From positions 496,001 to 560,000 of the forward strand of contig CANNAC010000001.1 of assembly GCA_947502495.1 (NCBI GenBank): 64,000 nucleotides of DNA, given 5' to 3'. The position numbers and the translations under genes are program-made. Positions 1 to 8,440 of the stretch are shown one piece after another. This DNA is from an uncultured Flavobacteriaceae bacterium. Its GTDB lineage: Bacteria > Bacteroidota > Bacteroidia > Flavobacteriales > Flavobacteriaceae. Each line of letters opens with the position of its first letter. Position 1 is the first letter of the stretch. The notes below the pieces were generated by a model. That model searched no databases. It saw only the letters and a program-made list of their open reading frames with translations, and was not told where the DNA came from.

Positions 1-342
1 GAAAGCATGTTTCTAAATTCTAGATCTTCAATAGAGGTTGTTGCTTTTTCAAAACGAATTTCTACATCTTGCAAAGTAGCCTCGTCTTCTTTAAAAAATT
101 CATAGATGACTTCTAAATCTTCGACTAGTGTTTTAGAGGTATCATAATCAGTAACCCATTTTTTCTTCTCTCGAAGCGATTTCATAATCACTTCTGCGAC
201 TTTAGAATCATTCCAGAAATTAGGATCGAAAGTTTGTTCTTCTTCGTTTTGTATTTCAATCAACTTAGCATCTAAGTCAAAGATATTGCCTTAGCGCACT
301 AAGACGTGTGTTAAGATCTTTAATTTGATCTGTAGTAATCAT
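1..342 (-). CDS. prfB: Peptide chain release factor 2, N-terminal part (cut by window edge)
   Basis: RF2 ends translation at UGA and UAA. Only about the first 114 residues are present; the gene continues off the left edge. The ATG at 342 opens 21 codons ending LSALRQYL, then TGA at 277-279. The minus strand there reads AGG CAA TAT CTT TGA C, the layout of the classical prfB autoregulatory +1 frameshift. After the slip the frame continues DLDAKLIEIQNEEEQ with no further stop, and LEFRNML near the edge matches LEFRRMF of E. coli RF2. It is therefore a normal recoded gene and not a pseudogene. It is divergent from the threonine aldolase gene. Confidence 0.93.
276..291 (-). promoter_or_regulatory. 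prfB: prfB programmed +1 frameshift site
   Basis: On the minus strand: AGG (291-289), CAA, TAT, slippery CTT (282-280), TGA (279-277), then C at 276. This matches the E. coli signal AGG GGG TAT CTT TGA C except that GGG is CAA, which weakens the internal Shine-Dalgarno element. In the family, low RF2 activity lets the ribosome pause at UGA and slip, giving autoregulation. Confidence 0.92.
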
Positions 343-433
343 AGGAAGTATATTTTTAACAAAAATATACTTTAATACTGTGTGTGAAAATATATTTTGA
401 TTTAATTTTACAGTAGTTATAAATATAAACCAA

Positions 434-1453
434 ATGATAATAGATTTAAGAAGTGATACCGTAACCAAACCAACTAAAGGAATGCTAAATGCTATGCTGA
501 AGGCATCTGTTGGAGATGATGTTTATAAAGAAGATCCTACCGTCAATGCTTTAGAAGAACGTATAGCGGAAATGTTTGGTAAACCGAAAGCATTATTCTT
601 TCCTACAGGAACCATGGCTAATCAAGCAGCTATAAATTTACATACCAATCCTGGGGAACAGGTTATTTGTGATAAATATGCACATATATATAATTATGAA
701 GGAGGCGGAGCGAGTTTTAATAGTGGCGTTTCTTGTAAGTTAATAGATGGACATCGCGGTATGTTTACAGCGCAAGAAGTAATAGATAATATAAATCCTC
801 CAGAATTTTATCACAGCGCATTAACACGTTTGGTTGAAATTGAAAACACAACCAATAAAGGAGGAGGAGCTTGTTGGGATTTTAGTGAGTTAGAGAAAAT
901 AAGAAAAGTTTGTGATGCTAATGGCCTTGGTTTTCATTTAGATGGTGCACGTATTTGGAATGCTTTGGTGGCTAAAAAGGAAACGACAAAGCAATACGGA
1001 AATGTGTTTGATACTATTTCTGTTTGTTTAAGTAAAGGATTGGGTTGCCCTATTGGTTCTGTATTGGTAGGTGATGAAGATATAATGCAAGGAGCAATGC
1101 GAATACGAAAAATATTTGGAGGCGGGATGCGTCAAGTTGGTTATTTGGCTGCTGCCGGAATATATGCTTTAGATCATCATGTAGAAAGATTAGAAGAAGA
1201 TCATCATAAAGCAAAGGAATTAGCAAAGGTTTTAAACGATGCTACTTTTGTTAAAAAAGTGGAACCTGTAGAAACGAATATTGTAATCTTTGAATTACAA
1301 AAAGATGTGGATTCAGAGGCTTTTATTTCTAAGTTGGATAGTAAAGGAGTAAAACTGGTAGGAATGGGAGAAAATAAGCTTCGATTAGTTACACATTTAG
1401 ACTATACTAATAAGATGCACACCTATGTTTTAGACTTGCTGAGCGATTTTTGA
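434..1453 (+). CDS. ltaE: Low-specificity L-threonine aldolase
   Basis: A PLP enzyme of fold type I that cleaves L-threonine or allo-threonine to glycine and acetaldehyde. The N-terminus IDLRSDTVTKPT is the family signature. HLDGAR (Asp about 170) stacks on the cofactor, and SKGLGCPIGS carries the probable Schiff-base Lys at about 201. The length of 339 residues is normal. The ATG at 434 starts directly at the conserved motif. It stands alone, divergent from prfB, with a 210-bp gap before the next gene. Confidence 0.9.
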   Translation: MIIDLRSDTVTKPTKGMLNAMLKASVGDDVYKEDPTVNALEERIAEMFGKPKALFFPTGTMANQAAINLHTNPGEQVICDKYAHIYNYEGGGASFNSGVSCKLIDGHRGMFTAQEVIDNINPPEFYHSALTRLVEIENTTNKGGGACWDFSELEKIRKVCDANGLGFHLDGARIWNALVAKKETTKQYGNVFDTISVCLSKGLGCPIGSVLVGDEDIMQGAMRIRKIFGGGMRQVGYLAAAGIYALDHHVERLEEDHHKAKELAKVLNDATFVKKVEPVETNIVIFELQKDVDSEAFISKLDSKGVKLVGMGENKLRLVTHLDYTNKMHTYVLDLLSDF

Positions 1454-1574
1454 TTTTTTCTATCTAATAATCAGGCGATTAAAAAATAATTAAGTGTTTC
1501 GTCGTGTATAAATGTATTTTATCGAAATGTTAAAGAGTTCTTAATGTTTAATCAATTAATAGTTTGATAAGTTT

Positions 1575-1582
1575 TAATTTTG
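1575..1582 (+). promoter_or_regulatory. Candidate -7 element for the OmpA-family gene
   Basis: TAATTTTG fits the flavobacterial -7 consensus TAnnTTTG and lies about 80 bp before the start of the OmpA-family gene. No clear TTG is seen at the -33 distance. It is the only promoter-like signal I see in the 210-bp gap 1454-1663. Confidence 0.3.
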
Positions 1583-1663
1583 TTCGAAATTAGAGTTGTT
1601 ACTTCTCTTAAAGTATCTGAAAATTAGAACAATATTAATATTTAACCATTAAATTATTTAAAA

Positions 1664-3340
1664 ATGAAAAAAACCTTACTAACAATTTTATCTTTTGTCG
1701 TTTGCATTTCTGCAATTGCTCAAGATTTACCAACGAATCCAGAACCAGGAAAATGTTATGTTCGATGTGTAACACCAGACGTTTGGGTAAATCAAGATGT
1801 AACTATTCAAGTGTCTCCAGCGTACAAAAAGTTAAGCACGGTACCTTCAACTTATACTACGGTTACTGAAGACGTAGTGGTTGCTAATGCAAGTCAACGT
1901 TTAGAAGTTGTTCCTGCTGTATATGAAACGCAAACTTTTGAAGTAACTGTACAAGAAGCTGCTCAACGTTTAGAGAAAATTGCTTCAAGAACAGAAACGC
2001 AAACAGAAACAGTGGTAACTAAAGAAGCTTCACAACGTTTAGAGCTTGTTCCTGCCGTTTATGAAACGCAAAACTTCACTGTAGTAACACAACCAGCTAG
2101 CCAACGTTTAGAAGTTGTTCCTGCGGTTTACGAAAACCAAAGCTTTACTGTTGTTACTAGCGAAGCTGGTCAACGTTTAGAGGTTATTCCTGCGGAATAC
2201 GGAACAGAAACTAGAACATACAAAAAGAGAGAATACGGTACTTCTTTAAGAATTGTACCTGCAAGTTTCTCTTCTAACTACCAAGTTATTGAAACAAAAC
2301 CAGCTACTGCTAAATGGCAAATGAGTGATACTCCTGCTGCTGAATGTCAATCTGCTGATCCTAACGATTGTAGATACTGGTGTTACAAAGCAGTTCCTGC
2401 TCAAAACATTACAGTAAATACTACGGAATTATCTGCAGATGCTTCTTTTGTAAGAACTCCTGATTGTGATACTTCTTCATCTAATGATGATTGTGGTATG
2501 GCTACGTATACAGTTAAAACGGTTGTAAAACCAGCTAGTACTAGAGTAATTGAAATTCCTGCTGTAACTACAGATGTTAACAAAACTGTAATGGTAACAC
2601 CTCCAACAACAAGAGTAATTGAAATTCCTCAACAAACAAAAACAATGAAAAGAGTTGTAATGGTAACACCTCCTACAACTAGAGTAATTGAAATTCCTCA
2701 AGAAACTAAAACAGTAACTAGAACTGTTATTATTCCTGAGACTACAAGAGTTGTTTCTATTCCTGCTGTAACTAAAACAATGAAGCGTACTGTAATGGTA
2801 ACACCTCCAACTACAAGAGCTATTGATATTCCTCAACAAACTGCAACTTTAAAGAAAACAGTTTTAGCTGAAGATTCTAAAGTAGTAGAAAGTACTGTTC
2901 CTGCTATTACTAAAACAGTATCTAAAGAAGTTTTACAAACAAAAGGTGGTTTAACAACATGGAAACCAGTAGACTGTAAGTTATTAGCTTATAATGACCT
3001 TAACATTAACTGGGATTTAGGTTCTTCTACTTTAACTACTTCTGCTAAAAGAGAAATTGATGCTAAATTAATACCTGCTATTGCTGGAGGCGTTTCTGTA
3101 GAAATTGCTTCTCATACAGATTCTAGAGGTTCTGCTGCATCTAACAGATCTTTATCTGAAAGAAGAGCACAAGCGGTAACAAACTACTTAATTTCTAAAG
3201 GAATCAATTCTTCAAGAATTGTATCTAATGGATATGGTGAAACTAGATTAGTTAACAGATGTGCAGATGGTGTTTCTTGTACAGAAAGAGAGCACTTATC
3301 TAACAGAAGAACTCAATTTAGAGTACTTAGTCAACAATAA
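1664..3340 (+). CDS. Secreted repeat protein with C-terminal OmpA domain
   Basis: Residues 1-20 are a signal peptide ending AIAQ. Two blocks of 23-residue repeats follow: about 76-190 with the core QRLEVVPAVYETQTF, and about 291-428 with TTRVIEIPQQTKTMKR. A Cys-rich segment lies between them. Residues about 441-556 are an OmpA-like peptidoglycan-binding domain (HTDSRGSAASNRSLSERRA, then RTQFRV), with two extra Cys in a loop. It probably sits in the periplasm or outer membrane and anchors to peptidoglycan. The repeats look beta-rich and are not a classical OmpA barrel. Monocistronic, closed by a strong terminator. The repeat function is unknown. Confidence 0.85.
   Translation: MKKTLLTILSFVVCISAIAQDLPTNPEPGKCYVRCVTPDVWVNQDVTIQVSPAYKKLSTVPSTYTTVTEDVVVANASQRLEVVPAVYETQTFEVTVQEAAQRLEKIASRTETQTETVVTKEASQRLELVPAVYETQNFTVVTQPASQRLEVVPAVYENQSFTVVTSEAGQRLEVIPAEYGTETRTYKKREYGTSLRIVPASFSSNYQVIETKPATAKWQMSDTPAAECQSADPNDCRYWCYKAVPAQNITVNTTELSADASFVRTPDCDTSSSNDDCGMATYTVKTVVKPASTRVIEIPAVTTDVNKTVMVTPPTTRVIEIPQQTKTMKRVVMVTPPTTRVIEIPQETKTVTRTVIIPETTRVVSIPAVTKTMKRTVMVTPPTTRAIDIPQQTATLKKTVLAEDSKVVESTVPAITKTVSKEVLQTKGGLTTWKPVDCKLLAYNDLNINWDLGSSTLTTSAKREIDAKLIPAIAGGVSVEIASHTDSRGSAASNRSLSERRAQAVTNYLISKGINSSRIVSNGYGETRLVNRCADGVSCTEREHLSNRRTQFRVLSQQ
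1889..2233 (+). repeat. Coding repeats, block 1 (69-bp period, about 5 copies)
   Basis: Within the OmpA-family gene, a 23-codon unit of the form A-S/A/G-QRLE-x-VPA-x-Y-E-T-Q repeats about five times without gaps. A divergent earlier copy (KKLSTVPSTYTTVTEDVVV) precedes it. Confidence 0.8.
2534..2944 (+). repeat. Coding repeats, block 2 (same 69-bp period, about 6 copies)
   Basis: A second run with the same 23-residue spacing but a different core, TTRVIEIPQQTKTMKR-x-VMVTPP, in about six copies, one or two of them shortened by a residue. The shared period and the alternating R-hydrophobic-x-hydrophobic-P pattern suggest both blocks derive from one ancestral unit. Confidence 0.75.
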
Positions 3341-3368
3341 TCATTAGTATTTATTACTATGGATATAT

Positions 3369-3402
3369 AAAAAAAGGAAGCTAATTAGCTTCCTTTTTTT
3401 TT
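3369..3402. terminator. Bidirectional terminator between OmpA-family gene and ybaB
   Basis: Perfect 18-bp palindrome GGAAGCTAATTAGCTTCC (3376-3393) flanked by an A-tract and a T-tract, so it can stop transcription from both convergent genes. Confidence 0.9.
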
Positions 3403-3416
3403 GCTTTAAACTTTCG

Positions 3417-3740
3417 TTATTTAAACATATCCATACCAGGAATATTCGGCATACCATCTTTTGCTACAGCACCAATCTCCGCTTCATTTACTTGCGTAGC
3501 TCTTGCTATTGCTTTATTTAAGGTAAGAATTAAATAATCTTCTAATTGTTCTTTATCCTCTAATAGCGCATCGTCTATAGTTATAGATTTAAGAACTCTA
3601 TTGGCCGTTAAAGTTACCTTTAACATTCCATCATTACTTTGCTCATCGACTAAAACAGTATCTAAACGCTTTTTAGTCTCTTCTACTTTTTTTTGGGCTT
3701 CTTTAAGTTTACCCATCATACCTGCAAGGTCTCCAAACAT
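3417..3740 (-). CDS. YbaB/EbfC family nucleoid-associated protein
   Basis: Small DNA-binding protein that, in studied relatives, forms dimers that coat the nucleoid. From [18 protein letters not shown] it has the typical N-terminal helix, then the beta segment [16 protein letters not shown] and helix [20 protein letters not shown] take the ATG at 3740 (107 residues) instead of 3767 because the family begins MFG and because a -7 promoter match covers 3765-3772, overlapping the upstream start. Divergent from the oligopeptidase gene; unlike many bacteria it has no recR or dnaX next to it. Confidence 0.88.
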   Translation of the reverse strand: MFGDLAGMMGKLKEAQKKVEETKKRLDTVLVDEQSNDGMLKVTLTANRVLKSITIDDALLEDKEQLEDYLILTLNKAIARATQVNEAEIGAVAKDGMPNIPGMDMFK

Positions 3741-3764
3741 AATTTTATAATTTATAATTTCATA

Positions 3765-3772
3765 CAAAACTA
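3765..3772 (-). promoter_or_regulatory. Candidate -7 element for ybaB
   Basis: The minus strand reads TAGTTTTG (TAnnTTTG) about 25 bp before the chosen start at 3740. No good TTG at -33. Confidence 0.35.
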
Positions 3773-3783
3773 TTTAATTTTTC

Positions 3784-3791
3784 TATTTTTG
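3784..3791 (+). promoter_or_regulatory. Candidate -7 element for the oligopeptidase gene
   Basis: TATTTTTG (TAnnTTTG) about 32 bp before the TTG start at 3823. It forms a divergent pair with the ybaB signal; the -33 half is not recognisable. Confidence 0.35.
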
Positions 3792-3822
3792 AAGAATATA
3801 ATTTTAGAATTAATTATTTCAT

Positions 3823-5883
3823 TTGAAAAAAGCACATACTCCTCCAAAAGCGAAGCAAATTCAAGAAAAACTTGTAGCGCATAAACACGAACGAATAGAT
3901 AATTATTTTTGGCTTAAAAACAAAGAAGACCAAGAAGTTATAGACTATTTAAATGCTGAAAATAAACATACTAAAGAAGTTTTAGCGCATACAGAACCTT
4001 TTCAAGCAGATCTTTTCAAAGAAATGAAAGCTAGAATTAAAGAGGATGATTCTTCTGTACCTTATAAATTAAATGGATATTGGTACATTACTAAATATGA
4101 AAAAGGTAAAGATTATCCTATATATACGCGTAAAAAGGAAACATTAGAAGCTACAGAAGAATTGCTGTTTGATTGTAATGAAATGGCAAAAGATTTTAAC
4201 TACTTTAAATTAGGTGGTGTTTCTATTAGTCCGGATAATACCATGGCTGCTTTTTCAACAGATACTGTGAGTAGAAGACAGTATAATATAAAAATAAAAA
4301 ATTTAATTACTGGTGAAATTTATTCCGAAGAAATAATCAATACCACCGGCGGAATTACTTGGGCAAATGACAATATAACCTTGTTTTATACTAGAAAAGA
4401 CGAAGTTACTTTGCGTTCTTCTAAAGTATATAAACATAAACTACACACAAAAGTAGAAGCCGATACAGAAGTCTTTCATGAAGAAGATGAAACGTTCAAC
4501 ACTTTTGTATATAAAACGAAATCTAAAAAGTATTTAGTGATTGGCTCTTCCAGTACTTTAACTGCCGAATATCAAATTTTAAATGCGGACGATCCTGATG
4601 GTGCATTTAAGGTTTTTCAAAAGAGAGAAAGAGAACTAGATTACGCTATAGCCCACTATAAAGACAGTTTTTTCATTATTTCTAATAAGGATAAAGCGAT
4701 AAATTTTAAGCTTCAAAAAACAAACGAAAACCAAACTGAAAAGGAGTATTGGCAGGATGTTTTACCACATAGAAAAGATGTTTTACTAGAAGATATCGAA
4801 ATCTTTAAAGATTATTTGGTAGTAAGCGAAAGAGAAAATGGCTTAAATAAAATTAGAATCATAAGTTGGAATGGTAAAGAAGATTATTACTTACCGTTTG
4901 ATAATGAAACATATACTGCAAACACAGGGAATAACCCAGATTTTGATAGTGATGTTTTAAGATATAGTTATAATGCGCTTACCACACCAAGCTCTGTAAT
5001 TGATTATAATTTTAAAACAAAAACAAAAGAAGTACAAAAAGAACAAGAAGTTTTAGGTGGTACTTTTAATAAAGAGAATTATACTTCTAAACGTGTTTGG
5101 GCAACTGCTAGAGATGGCGTTAAAATTCCAATTTCTTTAGTGTATAAAAAAGGATTGCAATTAGATGGGACCAATCCATTATTGCAATATGCATATGGTT
5201 CTTATGGCTCTACTATAGATCCCTATTTTTCAACCATTAGATTAAGTTTATTAGATAGAGGTTTTATTTTTGCCATATCCCACATACGTGGCGGTGAGTA
5301 TTTAGGAAGAGATTGGTACGAAACAGGAAAATTAAAACAAAAGAAGAATACTTTTCACGATTTTATAGACTGTTCTAAATTTTTAATTGAAGAAAAATAT
5401 ACTTCCAATACCCATTTATACGCTAATGGCGGATCTGCAGGTGGTTTATTAATGGGAGTAATTGCCAATTTAAATCCGGAGTTATACAATGGTATTTTAG
5501 CAGCAGTTCCTTTTGTAGATGTGGTAACGACTATGTTAGATGATACTATTCCGTTAACTACAGGAGAATATGATGAATGGGGAAATCCTAACGATAAAGA
5601 ATATTATAAGTACATGTTGTCGTATTCTCCTTACGATAATATAAAAGAACAAGAATACCCAAATATGTTGGTAACAACAGGTTTGCATGACTCTCAAGTA
5701 CAATATTGGGAGCCAGCAAAATGGGTTGCAAAGCTTAGAGAATTAAAAACAGATAATAATAAACTGTTATTGCATACAGACATGGAGTCTGGTCATGGTG
5801 GCGCATCCGGAAGGTTTGAAAGCTTAAAAGAAGTCGCTTTGGAATACGCATTTTTATTAGATTTAGAAGGAATTAATGAATAA
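3823..5883 (+). CDS. ptrB: S9A prolyl oligopeptidase family protein (oligopeptidase B-like)
   Basis: Serine peptidase with an N-terminal beta-propeller (about 75-415) and a C-terminal alpha/beta-hydrolase domain. The catalytic triad is visible: Ser about 538 in NGGSAGG, Asp about 623 in TGLHDSQV, His about 658 in GHGGASG. ISHIRGGEYLG is typical of oligopeptidase B, which cuts short peptides after basic residues. The length of 686 is normal. There is no signal peptide, so it is probably cytoplasmic. The start codon is TTG at 3823; no ATG or GTG fits the conserved N-terminus better. Confidence 0.87.
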   Translation: MKKAHTPPKAKQIQEKLVAHKHERIDNYFWLKNKEDQEVIDYLNAENKHTKEVLAHTEPFQADLFKEMKARIKEDDSSVPYKLNGYWYITKYEKGKDYPIYTRKKETLEATEELLFDCNEMAKDFNYFKLGGVSISPDNTMAAFSTDTVSRRQYNIKIKNLITGEIYSEEIINTTGGITWANDNITLFYTRKDEVTLRSSKVYKHKLHTKVEADTEVFHEEDETFNTFVYKTKSKKYLVIGSSSTLTAEYQILNADDPDGAFKVFQKRERELDYAIAHYKDSFFIISNKDKAINFKLQKTNENQTEKEYWQDVLPHRKDVLLEDIEIFKDYLVVSERENGLNKIRIISWNGKEDYYLPFDNETYTANTGNNPDFDSDVLRYSYNALTTPSSVIDYNFKTKTKEVQKEQEVLGGTFNKENYTSKRVWATARDGVKIPISLVYKKGLQLDGTNPLLQYAYGSYGSTIDPYFSTIRLSLLDRGFIFAISHIRGGEYLGRDWYETGKLKQKKNTFHDFIDCSKFLIEEKYTSNTHLYANGGSAGGLLMGVIANLNPELYNGILAAVPFVDVVTTMLDDTIPLTTGEYDEWGNPNDKEYYKYMLSYSPYDNIKEQEYPNMLVTTGLHDSQVQYWEPAKWVAKLRELKTDNNKLLLHTDMESGHGGASGRFESLKEVALEYAFLLDLEGINE

Positions 5884-5897
5884 TAAAAATTTTTACG

Positions 5898-5905
5898 TAT
5901 TTTTG
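5898..5905 (+). promoter_or_regulatory. Candidate -7 element for the cysteine-synthase-like gene
   Basis: TATTTTTG lies 42 bp before the start at 5947, in the 63-bp gap after the oligopeptidase gene. The -33 TTG is not evident. Confidence 0.35.
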
Positions 5906-5946
5906 CCCAGTTTATGTTACTTCTTGTAGCAGAATAAAACGTATTT

Positions 5947-6987
5947 ATGGCACAAAAAAATCAAGTATTTGATAACGTTTTAGATTTAGTAGGTAATACA
6001 CCATTAATTAAACTAAATACTATTACAGCTCCTTTTAAAGGTGAATTCTACGCAAAAGTAGAAGCTTTTAATCCAGGACACTCATCAAAAGACAGAGTTG
6101 CATTATATATAATAGAACAAGCTGAAAAGCAAGGAATTTTAAAACCTGGCGATACGATCATAGAAACTACTTCTGGTAACACCGGATTTAGTATTGCTAT
6201 GGTTAGCATTATTAAAGGATACGAATGTATTCTAGCAGTAAGCTCAAAATCTTCACCAGATAAGATTGATATGCTTAAAACCATGGGAGCAAAGGTGTAT
6301 GTTTGCCCAGCGCATGTAAGTGCAGACGATCCTAGATCGTACTATGAGGTGGCAAAGCGATTACACGAGGAAACAAAAGGTTCTGTATATATCAACCAAT
6401 ATTTCAATCAGTTAAATATAGATGCACATTATAATTCTACTGGTCCAGAAATTTGGGAGCAGACAGAAGGAGAAATAACGCATTTAGTGGCTTGTAGCGG
6501 AACCGGAGGAACAATTTCTGGTACTGCAAAATACTTAAAAGAGCAAAACCCTAATGTAAAAGTAATAGGAGTAGATGCTTTTGGTTCGGTAATTAAAAAA
6601 TATCATGAAACGAGAGAGTTTGATGAAAAAGAAATTTATCCATATCGAATTGAAGGATTAGGAAAAAATTTAATTCCAACAGCTACAGATTTCGATGTCA
6701 TTGATTCTTTTGTAAAAGTAACCGATGAAGAAAGCGCACATACCGCAAGAGAAATAGCAAGAACCGAAGGTTTATTTGTTGGTTATACTTCTGGAGCAGC
6801 AATGCAAGCAATAAAACAATTGGAAGAAGCTGGTGAATTTGATAAAAATTCTAAAGTGGTAGTATTATTTCCAGATCATGGATCCCGTTATATGAGTAAG
6901 ATTTATAGCGATAAATGGATGACAGATCAAGGCTTTTTCGATAGCAAAAACAAAGAAGCAGCAGAAACCATTCAGTATATAAAGTAA
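5947..6987 (+). CDS. PLP-dependent cysteine-synthase-family enzyme, candidate cysteate synthase
   Basis: Fold-type II PLP enzyme. Lys about 48 (SSKDR) is the probable Schiff-base residue, TSGNTG (about 75-80) binds substrate carboxylate, and CSGTGGT (about 183) holds the PLP phosphate. At 346 residues it is longer than CysK (about 310) and has no CBS domain. The family makes cysteine from O-acetylserine, or cystathionine, or, with sulfite and phosphoserine, cysteate. The next gene is an acyl-amino-acid condensing enzyme, so a role in supplying cysteate for sulfonolipids is a reasonable inference. General cysteine synthase is the alternative. A hairpin follows the stop. Confidence 0.8.
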   Translation: MAQKNQVFDNVLDLVGNTPLIKLNTITAPFKGEFYAKVEAFNPGHSSKDRVALYIIEQAEKQGILKPGDTIIETTSGNTGFSIAMVSIIKGYECILAVSSKSSPDKIDMLKTMGAKVYVCPAHVSADDPRSYYEVAKRLHEETKGSVYINQYFNQLNIDAHYNSTGPEIWEQTEGEITHLVACSGTGGTISGTAKYLKEQNPNVKVIGVDAFGSVIKKYHETREFDEKEIYPYRIEGLGKNLIPTATDFDVIDSFVKVTDEESAHTAREIARTEGLFVGYTSGAAMQAIKQLEEAGEFDKNSKVVVLFPDHGSRYMSKIYSDKWMTDQGFFDSKNKEAAETIQYIK

Positions 6988-7004
6988 TAGAATATAACAT
7001 AATT

Positions 7005-7044
7005 AAAGATAGAAAGTTTCTTTCCAGATACCTTCTATCTTTTT
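7005..7044 (+). terminator. Intrinsic terminator after the cysteine-synthase-like gene
   Basis: Arms AAAGATAGAA (7005) and TTCTATCTTT (to 7043), with a loop of about 18 nt and a short T-run. It separates transcription from the next gene, which has its own promoter. Confidence 0.65.
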
Positions 7045-7070
7045 GTTGTTCATAATAGAATATAAAAACA

Positions 7071-7102
7071 TTGTGTTTAGTGCACAGAAATATTTAGTTT
7101 TG
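7071..7102 (+). promoter_or_regulatory. Flavobacterial-type promoter for the oxoamine synthase gene
   Basis: TTG at 7071-7073, a 21-bp spacer, then TAGTTTTG at 7095-7102. This fits TTG-N17-23-TAnnTTTG, giving an expected leader of about 20 nt before the ATG at 7129. Confidence 0.55.
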
Positions 7103-7128
7103 TGGAACTAAACTAAGATTGATAGCAG

Positions 7129-8388
7129 ATGAAAGATTTATTTGAAAAAATTTACAAAGATAAAGGTCCGTTAGGGAAATGGGCAGCACAAGCAGAAGGT
7201 TATTTTGTTTTTCCAAAATTGGAAGGAGTAATTTCTAACCGAATGAAATTCCAAGGCAAAGATGTTATTACTTGGAGTATAAATGATTATCTAGGTTTAG
7301 CAAATCACCCAGAAGTTCGTAAAGTAGATGCGCAAGCAGCTGCAGACTATGGTTCGGCGTATCCAATGGGAGCACGTATGATGTCTGGTCACACAGAGTT
7401 ACACGAACAACTACAAAATGAGCTAGCAGCATTTGTAAGTAAAGAATCTGCCTACTTACTTAACTTTGGTTACCAAGGTATGGTTTCTACCATTGACGCT
7501 TTAGTTTCTAAAGATGATATTATTGTTTATGATGTAGATGCGCATGCATGTATTATAGATGGTGTACGTTTACATATGGGAAAACGTTTTACTTACAAAC
7601 ATAACGATGTAGTAAGTTTAGAGAAAAACTTAGAAAGAGCTACTAAAATGGCCGAAACAACAGGAGGAGGAATTCTTGTTATTTCAGAAGGTGTTTTTGG
7701 AATGCGTGGAGAGCAAGGTCGATTAAAAGAAATTGTTGCACTTAAAGAAAAATATAATTTCCGTTTGTTCGTAGATGATGCACATGGTTTTGGTACCCTT
7801 GGTAAAACAGGAGCTGGAGCAGGTGAAGAACAAGGCGTACAAGATGATATCGATGTGTATTTTGCAACTTTTGCAAAATCTATGGCGAGTACTGGAGCAT
7901 TTATTGCTGCAGATAAAGAGATAATAGATTATTTAAAATATAATTTACGTTCTCAAATGTTTGCTAAATCGTTACAAATGCAATTAGTTGTAGGTGCTTT
8001 AAAGCGTTTAGACATGTTGCGTACCATGCCAGAATTAAAGCAAAACCTTTGGAAAATCGTTAATGCTTTACAATTTGGATTAAAAGAACGTGGTTTCGAT
8101 ATTGGTACTACACAAAGTTGTGTAACTCCTGTATATCTTAACGGAAGTATTCCTGAAGCAATGGCACTAGTTAGAGATTTAAGAGAAAACTACGGTATTT
8201 TCTGTTCTATTGTTGTGTATCCAGTAATACCAAAAGGATTAATTTTATTACGAATGATTCCTACAGCAACACATACATTACAAGATGTTACAGAAACATT
8301 AGATGCTTTTGATGCAATTAGAGAAAGATTGGTAAACGGAACATACAAACGTATGTCTGCTGCTTTAATTAAAGCAATGGGAGAATAG
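7129..8388 (+). CDS. Alpha-oxoamine synthase: cysteate (or serine) fatty acyltransferase
   Basis: PLP enzyme of the KBL/AONS/SPT group that condenses an amino acid with an acyl thioester and releases CO2. DDAHGFG (Asp about 216, His about 219) and FAKSMAS (Lys about 250, Schiff base) are present. At 419 residues with the N-terminal extension MKDLFEKIYKDKGPLGKWA it resembles Bacteroidota serine-palmitoyltransferase-like enzymes, some of which are cysteate acyltransferases making capnine, the sulfonolipid base linked to gliding. The upstream cysteine/cysteate-synthase-like gene favours the cysteate reading. Sequence alone does not settle serine versus cysteate. Confidence 0.83.
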   Translation: MKDLFEKIYKDKGPLGKWAAQAEGYFVFPKLEGVISNRMKFQGKDVITWSINDYLGLANHPEVRKVDAQAAADYGSAYPMGARMMSGHTELHEQLQNELAAFVSKESAYLLNFGYQGMVSTIDALVSKDDIIVYDVDAHACIIDGVRLHMGKRFTYKHNDVVSLEKNLERATKMAETTGGGILVISEGVFGMRGEQGRLKEIVALKEKYNFRLFVDDAHGFGTLGKTGAGAGEEQGVQDDIDVYFATFAKSMASTGAFIAADKEIIDYLKYNLRSQMFAKSLQMQLVVGALKRLDMLRTMPELKQNLWKIVNALQFGLKERGFDIGTTQSCVTPVYLNGSIPEAMALVRDLRENYGIFCSIVVYPVIPKGLILLRMIPTATHTLQDVTETLDAFDAIRERLVNGTYKRMSAALIKAMGE

Positions 8389-8409
8389 TTTTACCCTATT
8401 ATATATATT

Positions 8410-8440
8410 AAAAAGGTTGCATATTTATGCAACCTTTTTT
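8410..8440. terminator. Terminator that contains the stop codon of the convergent methyltransferase gene
   Basis: AAAAGGTTGCATA pairs with TATGCAACCTTTT. The opposing gene's TAA lies at 8425-8427 in the loop, so one stem arm is 3' coding sequence of that gene. It serves the plus-strand gene and perhaps both. Confidence 0.8.

Noticed and set aside
277-468. 63-residue minus-strand frame ending at 277
   Set aside because: Only its last 21 codons are real: they are the first part of prfB before the frameshift. The upstream part is the promoter region.
2401-2839. Two minus-strand reading frames of 60 and 120 residues
   Set aside because: They lie antisense to the OmpA-family repeats and have Ser/Tyr/Cys-rich, low-complexity products that mirror the repeats. 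Shadows of the real gene.
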